The position numbers were made by a program, and so were the translations under genes. A stretch of DNA of 11,720 nt from Entamoeba invadens IP1 (lineage: Eukaryota > Evosea > Mastigamoebida > Endamoebidae), in NCBI RefSeq assembly GCF_000330505.1, contig NW_004443550.1:1361-13080 (forward strand), in the 5' to 3' direction. Below, one piece after another: positions 8,091-11,720 of this stretch (positions are counted from its first letter, which is position 1; every line of letters starts with the position of its first letter). A model generated the notes under the pieces. The model was given only the letters and a program-made list of their open reading frames with translations. It was not told the DNA's origin and did no database searches.

Positions 8091-8204
8091 ATGATAAGGG
8101 TTTATAAGGAAATCTCCAAAAGCGACGATATCAAATTATCTTGTTCGTTGCAAGGTCAAACAGTTTGTTTATTATGTTTAACATCATCAAAACCACGACA
8201 GTGA
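8091..8204 (+). pseudogene. Small open frame of 37 aa, possible truncated gene start
   Basis: ATG at 8091, TGA at 8202-8204. The peptide starts MIRVYKEISKSDDIKLSCSL and continues QGQTVCLLCLTSSKPRQ. Cys-x7-Cys-x2-Cys could be half of a zinc-binding site. The composition is protein-like and unlike the surrounding AT-rich frames. It lies just after repeat copy A, much as the transposase follows copy B, so it may be the start of a second decayed transposon gene. No family is recognised. Confidence 0.3.
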
Positions 8205-8234
8205 CAACTTAGACTTTAACTCATGTGTTTATGA

Positions 8235-8348
8235 AGACAAAACAAAGCACAAAAAACAACAATAACAAAAAGACTTGATACAAATTGCTCTGAAGATAAG
8301 GAAGATGATGATGAGGCAGATTGCGAAGATGATAATTTGGTTTGTTAA
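8235..8348 (+). pseudogene. Acidic C-terminal-like remnant
   Basis: An open frame without ATG ends in TAA at 8346-8348. It reads ...KRLDTNCSEDKEDDDEADCE and DDNLVC. It follows the 37-codon frame by 30 bp in another register, so the two could be pieces of one broken gene. GAT/GAA-rich repeats such as GATGATGATGAG can arise by slippage, so the coding call is weak. Confidence 0.2.
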
Positions 8349-8648
8349 TTCAAACGATATAAGACTAATAAACACTGCGTTTACTACACTAATATATTAT
8401 TATAAAATTTAATTAAAAATTTATGTATATTTGGTTATATGTCTTACTATTGTAAGCTGTTTCCCATTTTCTTTAAATAAATTCTGTAATAACTCAGCTT
8501 TTCATTGTAATATAAATAGACTTTAACTGCCTTATTCTAAACACTTCGAAAAAATGCTCAGGCAAAATGAAAATGATGTTTTTTCTTTTTGTTTAAATAA
8601 AAAAATAAAATCAAATAACATTTAGAAAACATTTTACCATTATTCACC

Positions 8649-8685
8649 AAAAATTATCAAAAGTGGGGTTTTTCCACCCCTTTAA
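8649..8685 (-). repeat. Recurrent GC-spike motif, copy 6 (right end of element)
   Basis: The minus strand reads TTAAAGGGGTGGAAAAACCC, then CACTTTTGATAATTTTT. On the plus strand the core GGGGTTTTTCCACCCC can also fold back on itself (GGGGT with ACCCC). Confidence 0.6.
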
Positions 8686-8689
8686 AATA

Positions 8690-8874
8690 ATTTAATAATC
8701 TAAATTTATTTATCCCAACATCAATTATTTAAATTGATTAAAAATAATATTAACAAACAACAAAATTAACAATTAATAACAAAGTTATTTTTCATTTGAT
8801 AATATACAAGTAAATAATAAAAACAATTCTTTAACTTTACTAACAATAAAAATTAAAAAAGTCTTTTATCACAA
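8690..8874 (+). repeat. Diverged direct repeat, copy B (transposase 5' region)
   Basis: Partner of 7862-8053. It lies between the right end of the 5.9-8.7 kb element and the transposase ATG. A stretch ACAAAGTT-ATTTTT within it also has an inverted look-alike near 11545-11575 on the far side of the transposase, so it may belong to the transposase element's end. Confidence 0.6.
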
Positions 8875-8985
8875 CAAAAAAGTAACTATAAAATTTTTAG
8901 ATTAAAAAACACTTGTTAAATTTCGAAATGAAAATAATAGATAATCAATAAAATTTAACAATAATATAAAAAACAATATCAATAG

Positions 8986-8999
8986 CCTATTTAATAAAC
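8986..8999 (+). promoter_or_regulatory. Candidate TATA-like element of the transposase gene
   Basis: CCTATTTAATAAAC lies 24-37 nt before the ATG at 9023 and resembles GTATTTAAAG. Spacing fits Entamoeba genes; the AT-rich context weakens it. Confidence 0.3.
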
Positions 9000-9022
9000 T
9001 CTTTTAAAAACCTTTTTAAACA

Positions 9023-10748
9023 ATGTCCCAACCTTCTTCCAAGCCCCCTCAATTAAAGAAAGAATATAAAAAAGGTTCCGAAAAACATGAAAGTTTGAAA
9101 ATGATTGGTCCGAAAACTCCTGTTAGTCAAAGGGCTGAACAATACCTAATAAATTTACCTATTATTTTCAAAGCTTTCCAAGACCTTGAGATAAAAATAA
9201 AAAAAGAATCTTTTCCCACTTTTAGAGAGCAAGTGCGGTTTTCATTAAACGATCTTTCTAATGTGCCAATTAATGAGTTTAAAGGAACTAACAAATCAAT
9301 TAGAGTAGCACTTGAGTATTTTTTCGGGACTTTTAAGGAATCCGGTGTAAATTCACAAATTCAAAAAATACGAAAAGAAGACAAAAATGGAAAAATTTCG
9401 GAAAAGGGAAGAAAACGACTTCTTTCAGATGAAGAAGTTCGAAAAATAGCAGAAGAAATGAAAGAAACCAAAAAAGCAAAACCAGAAGAAATTGGACTTT
9501 TCATGTTTGAAAATTTCGGCAAAACAATGGGAACAAGGCAATTAAATAAAGTCCTTAAATTAATCCCAGGAATTGAAACAAAAAAGCCCAAGTTATGGAA
9601 ACAAAACGAGCAGAGGTATCACAAACTACCATCCTGCAGTATTACTCGGAATTAAAAAGAAAAGTGGATGGATGCAGATTTGAGCTTGTTTTTAACTTAG
9701 ATGAAGTTGGATTCGATGAATGGGTTGATTATAGAACCCGAGTTGTCTACGTGTCAGTCGAATCAGGAGAACAAGTTTTTAACAAAGTTAACGGAGATGG
9801 TTCTAGAACGAGTCTTTTGTGTTGTGGTTGTCTTTATGGGACAAAAATGATACCTATTGTTGTTACCAAAAGACTCACCATCGAAGACAAGCTAATTGTG
9901 GAACTTATAAGTTGTGGTATTATTAGAAACCAAAAATCAGGTGTTATAAATACAGAATTATACACATTATGGCTAAAACAATTGTTTTCCCGATTATTAA
10001 GGAAAAAAGAATCAAAATGAGTATGAGAGTTAAAACTAAAGCGTACCTAATTATTGATGGTTTTTCGGGCATTTTAGTGATGAAATTGAAGCGTTATATC
10101 GGGAAAATTGTGTTGAGATTATAAAGGAAGTCCCACACAGTTCCCATTTGTGTCAGCCTATGGATTTGGGAATTTTCTGGAAATATTTTTTCCTTGTGGA
10201 CAAAAACAATTTAATGTTACATAAAATTTTATAATGTGAAAAAGAAAATGAAAAGTGTGACAAAAAGGTCCAAAGAAACGGGAAAATTCTCAAAATGAAC
10301 TCACCCGAGTTCAAAAATGCATTGAAAATTTGCAAAGCTCTCAGAGAAAGACAAAATTAGGCAGCTTGTTTACTCATGGGAAGTAGCGTCTGATGGCGAC
10401 ACAATGACCAGCGCCTTCAAACAGGCTAGTATAATTTATGCGGTTCTTTAAATAAATAATCTAAAGAAGAGTTGGATGAGACATAAAAACCCCAACTTCA
10501 ACACCGTAGACCTTCTTAAAGGTATTACAAAAGTTGACATGTCTCATGCCAGAGAAGTTTGCTCTTTTCTTGGTAAGGATCCAAAAAGAAAAGAAACCCA
10601 AACTGTTAGAGTCTCCATTGAAAATTATACTGATAGAGAGCACAGACTCGGTGTTGAAAAACTTATGAAAATCAAAAAGGATGAAAAAATAAAATTTCAA
10701 GTGAAAAGAAACGGGACCTACATTGACCACCACCACCTCTTAAAATAG
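9023..10748 (+). pseudogene. Broken DDE transposase, Tc1/mariner-pogo superfamily
   Basis: About 575 codons are spread over three frames. Frame 2 (9023-9586) gives a basic, helix-rich N-terminus with a helix-turn-helix-like stretch at residues about 130-182 (RKRLLSDEEVRKIAEEM...MGTRQLNKVLKL). Frame 1 from 9586 gives the first catalytic Asp in FNLDEVGFDEW. Frame 3 from about 9978 gives the second in YLIIDGFSG. Frame 2 from 10070 gives the third in HLCQPMDLGIF, with 35 residues between Asp 2 and Asp 3, as in pogo-like DDE enzymes. The stop at 10232 is followed by a further change to frame 3 near 10353 (YSWEVASDGDTMTSAFKQAS, the usual W-x-n-AF-x-AS end). A stop at 10449 is then followed by an open 90-codon tail starting MRHKNPNFNTVDLL, which may be the enzyme's own C-terminus. 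The first three changes are all -1. It would cut and paste its element in the nucleus if intact; this copy cannot make full-length protein by normal decoding. Confidence 0.85.
9580..9586 (+). other. A_AAA_AAG slippery heptamer at the first frame change
   Basis: In the first frame the codons are ACA AAA AAG CCC. A -1 slip on A_AAA_AAG moves translation from frame 2 into frame 1, which then reads AQVMETKRAEVSQTTILQYY and on to the FNLDEVG motif. The position and direction are exactly those needed. The later -1 changes in the same copy lack such a heptamer, which favours simple base loss. Confidence 0.4.
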
Positions 10749-11152
10749 ATTTATTTTTTCTATTTCGAATCATATTCAAATTAAAATTATAGTAAATAAA
10801 AAACTGGGAAGATATTTGGTCTGGTTCCCGAAATCAAAAAAATGCCGAAAATTCACCTCGAGTCAGTGGAAACCAAGTGAGACGGAGCATTGAAAAGAAG
10901 GCTCATAAAGACGCACCCAAACAGTCTGTTTGTGCACCGTTTCACCTACTTTCCAAGTCCTCCATTGGCGCGGATCCCCCCTGACCCCCCCGCAAGCGGG
11001 GGAACAACATCTGCATCCACACAGTACGGAGGAGGAAAGTGGGTGACATGGGGACGCACAAACAGTGGCTGAAAAGTGGACTTCCTTCAAAAAACACTCG
11101 CGGCAAATATTATTTTTTGGTAAAGGTGGTGGTGGTGGTCAATGTAGGTCCC
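10713..11152. repeat. Long imperfect palindrome with 25-bp perfect outer arms
   Basis: GGGACCTACATTGACCACCA-CCACC at 10713-10737 is exactly complementary to 11128-11152. Inside, 10926-10935 (CTGTTTGTGC) pairs with 11056-11065, and CACCTACTTTCC-n-TCCTCC near 10943-10963 pairs with GGAGGAGGAAAGTGGGTG near 11031-11046. The centre is a 7-bp hairpin CCCCCGC-AA-GCGGGGG (10987-11002). The left arm carries about 125 bp of extra AT-rich sequence at 10738-10860. GC content of 10910-11100 is about 50-60 percent against roughly a quarter elsewhere. The left outer arm is the 3' end of the transposase frame. Two open frames here (10890-11072 plus, 10863-11090 minus) oppose each other in the palindrome and are not called. 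Confidence 0.7.
10918..10932. repeat. Perfect palindrome CAAACAG-T-CTGTTTG
   Basis: A 15-bp dyad with a central T in the left arm of the GC-rich palindrome. CAAACAG occurs again at 11059-11065, so alternative pairings are possible. Confidence 0.8.
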
Positions 11153-11180
11153 AAAAGAAACCTTGAAAAGAAAAATAATA

Positions 11181-11518
11181 AATCGGTTTTAGTGTAGTCG
11201 AAACCGATTCCGGAATCGGCTTTTCTTGAAACATTTGGGAAATATTTTTGATTCCCGAATCAGAAGTTTCAGGAATCAATAAAAAAATATTTGGGGAATT
11301 TTATTTTTTTTATCAAATTCCCGAACCGATTCCGGAATCAAAAAATATTCGGGAATATTTTTAACCTCGGTTCGGGAACATCCTGATTCCCAAACTTAAA
11401 ATTGGTGTGTTCCCGAACCAATCAGTTCCCGAACACACTGGTTCCCGAACTTCATAAAAAAATATTCCCAAATTTTTGATTCCAGAACATGACGGTTCCC
11501 GAACCGATTCCGGAATCA
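11181..11518. repeat. Cluster of TTCCCGAA and GATTCCGGAATC repeats
   Basis: TTCCCGAA or its complement occurs eight times in 250 bp (11252, 11318, 11348-, 11371-, 11410, 11426, 11442, 11496), with an outlier at 10825. The 12-bp palindrome GATTCCGGAATC occurs at 11206, 11328 and 11506. A 23-bp unit, TTCCCGAACC plus GATTCCGGAATCA sharing no gap, is repeated exactly at 11318-11340 and 11496-11518. AATCGGTTT (11181-11189) pairs with AAACCGATT (11201-11209), which also belongs to the palindrome CCGATTCCGGAATCGG (11204-11219). TTCCCGAACCG (11318) pairs with CGGTTCGGGAA (11368), enclosing a perfect hairpin AAAAATATT-CGGG-AATATTTTT (11341-11362). No coding frame is seen. Confidence 0.8.
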
Positions 11519-11720
11519 CCAGTATTATATTAAAAATTTATTAATAAGCAAACTAAAAAAATAACAACTTTGTTTTAATATTAAAATAGTAAAAAAATTA
11601 AATTATTCAAAAAACAATTGAATAATATTTGTCCAACCATAAAAAACTTGTACAGTCACAAACCGTACTTAAATGTTTTTAATTATCGTTCATTTTAAAA
11701 CGTTAAACAAATTTAATAAT
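11519..11720. other. AT-rich spacer, no gene seen
   Basis: The only structure noted is a perfect 9-bp hairpin ATTATTCAA/TTGAATAAT (11602-11610 with 11618-11626), plus the inverted look-alike of repeat copy B near 11545-11575. The right edge of the window cuts through it. Confidence 0.5.

Larger units (their letters stand above)
5906..8685. mobile_element. Candidate old DNA transposon bounded by inverted GGGGTGG ends
   Basis: The left end at 5906 reads TTAAGGGGTGGAAAAAACCG. The right end, complemented from 8685, reads TTAAAGGGGTGGAAAAACCC. Just inside each end lies the same TTTTGATAATTT (5945-5956 and the complement near 8649-8661). The ends therefore form an inverted repeat of about 35-50 bp with an 11-15 bp indel. 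The flanks allow a TTAA or a TA duplication, so piggyBac-like and Tc1/mariner-like are both possible. The 2.8-kb interior contains further copies of the motif, a minus-strand tract with few stops (6325-7013), a small plus-strand open frame (8091-8204) and a doubtful one (7205-7528). I cannot name a transposase in it. It may be several nested small elements. Confidence 0.4.

Noticed and set aside
9361..9591. Minus-strand open frame inside the transposase
   Set aside because: Shadow of a Lys/Glu-rich coding region on the other strand.
10153..10335. Minus-strand 60-codon open frame opposite the transposase catalytic end
   Set aside because: The plus strand here carries the recognisable QPMDLGIF motif; the minus frame is Phe/Ser-rich shadow.
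10461..10736. Minus-strand 91-codon open frame
   Set aside because: Antisense to the transposase tail frame, with no recognisable domain.
10863..11090. Opposed open frames on both strands in the GC-rich palindrome
   Set aside because: High GC lowers stop frequency on both strands and the palindrome makes the strands resemble each other; neither peptide resembles a known family.
11371..11385. GGTTCGGGAACATCC as a tRNA-type B box
   Set aside because: It does not match GGTTCGANTCC and is one of the repeated TTCGGGAA units; no tRNA fold or A box was found.

Overview
The window is AT-rich nuclear DNA from a protist, most likely an Entamoeba. The best fit is a species rich in DNA transposons, such as E. 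invadens or a relative. Three signals support this. The longest gene encodes a leucine-rich-repeat protein whose start (KLEPFFLSTVALYI...) resembles the Entamoeba LRR family. Its neighbours are remnants of two large Entamoeba surface/signalling families: BspA-like LRR proteins and tyrosine-kinase-like kinases. The rest is dominated by DNA-transposon material. The species call is inference from family resemblance, not from a search.

Layout. 1-482: broken BspA-like LRR array (69-bp period, several frames). 747-857 (-): the last 36 codons of a kinase domain. 996-1525: 106 uninterrupted copies of TATAA. 1795-3762 (-): the only long intact gene, a 655-residue LRR-family protein. 3879-3952: two adjacent hairpins upstream of it. 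4048-5062: a 1015-bp non-coding element with terminal inverted repeats starting CCCTTCC and flanked by TTAA, as expected of a non-autonomous piggyBac element. 5448-5567 (-): a neat 39-codon open frame with gene-like flanks. 5906-8685: a second, older element candidate bounded by inverted copies of a GGGGTGGAAAAACCGCTT-like motif. That motif recurs inside it, together with decayed coding tracts. 9023-10748: a DDE transposase gene of the Tc1/mariner-pogo superfamily with recognisable D, D, D motifs, broken by four frame changes and extra stops. 10713-11152: a GC-rich (50-60 percent) imperfect palindrome next to the transposase 3' end. 11181-11518: a cluster of TTCCCGAA and GATTCCGGAATC repeats with nested hairpins. 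11519-11720: AT-rich sequence with no gene seen.

How it fits together. This looks like a transposon-laden interval between host genes, not a functional gene cluster. The LRR gene is probably expressed. The BspA and kinase pieces are dead family members. The transposase copy is inactive as read here, although its first frame change lies on a canonical A_AAA_AAG slippery heptamer. I found no rRNA, tRNA or CRISPR feature. The least explained parts are the GC-rich palindrome, the TTCCCGAA cluster, the recurrent motif family at 5.9-8.7 kb, and the very small open frames at 5448-5567 (-) and 8091-8204 (+).
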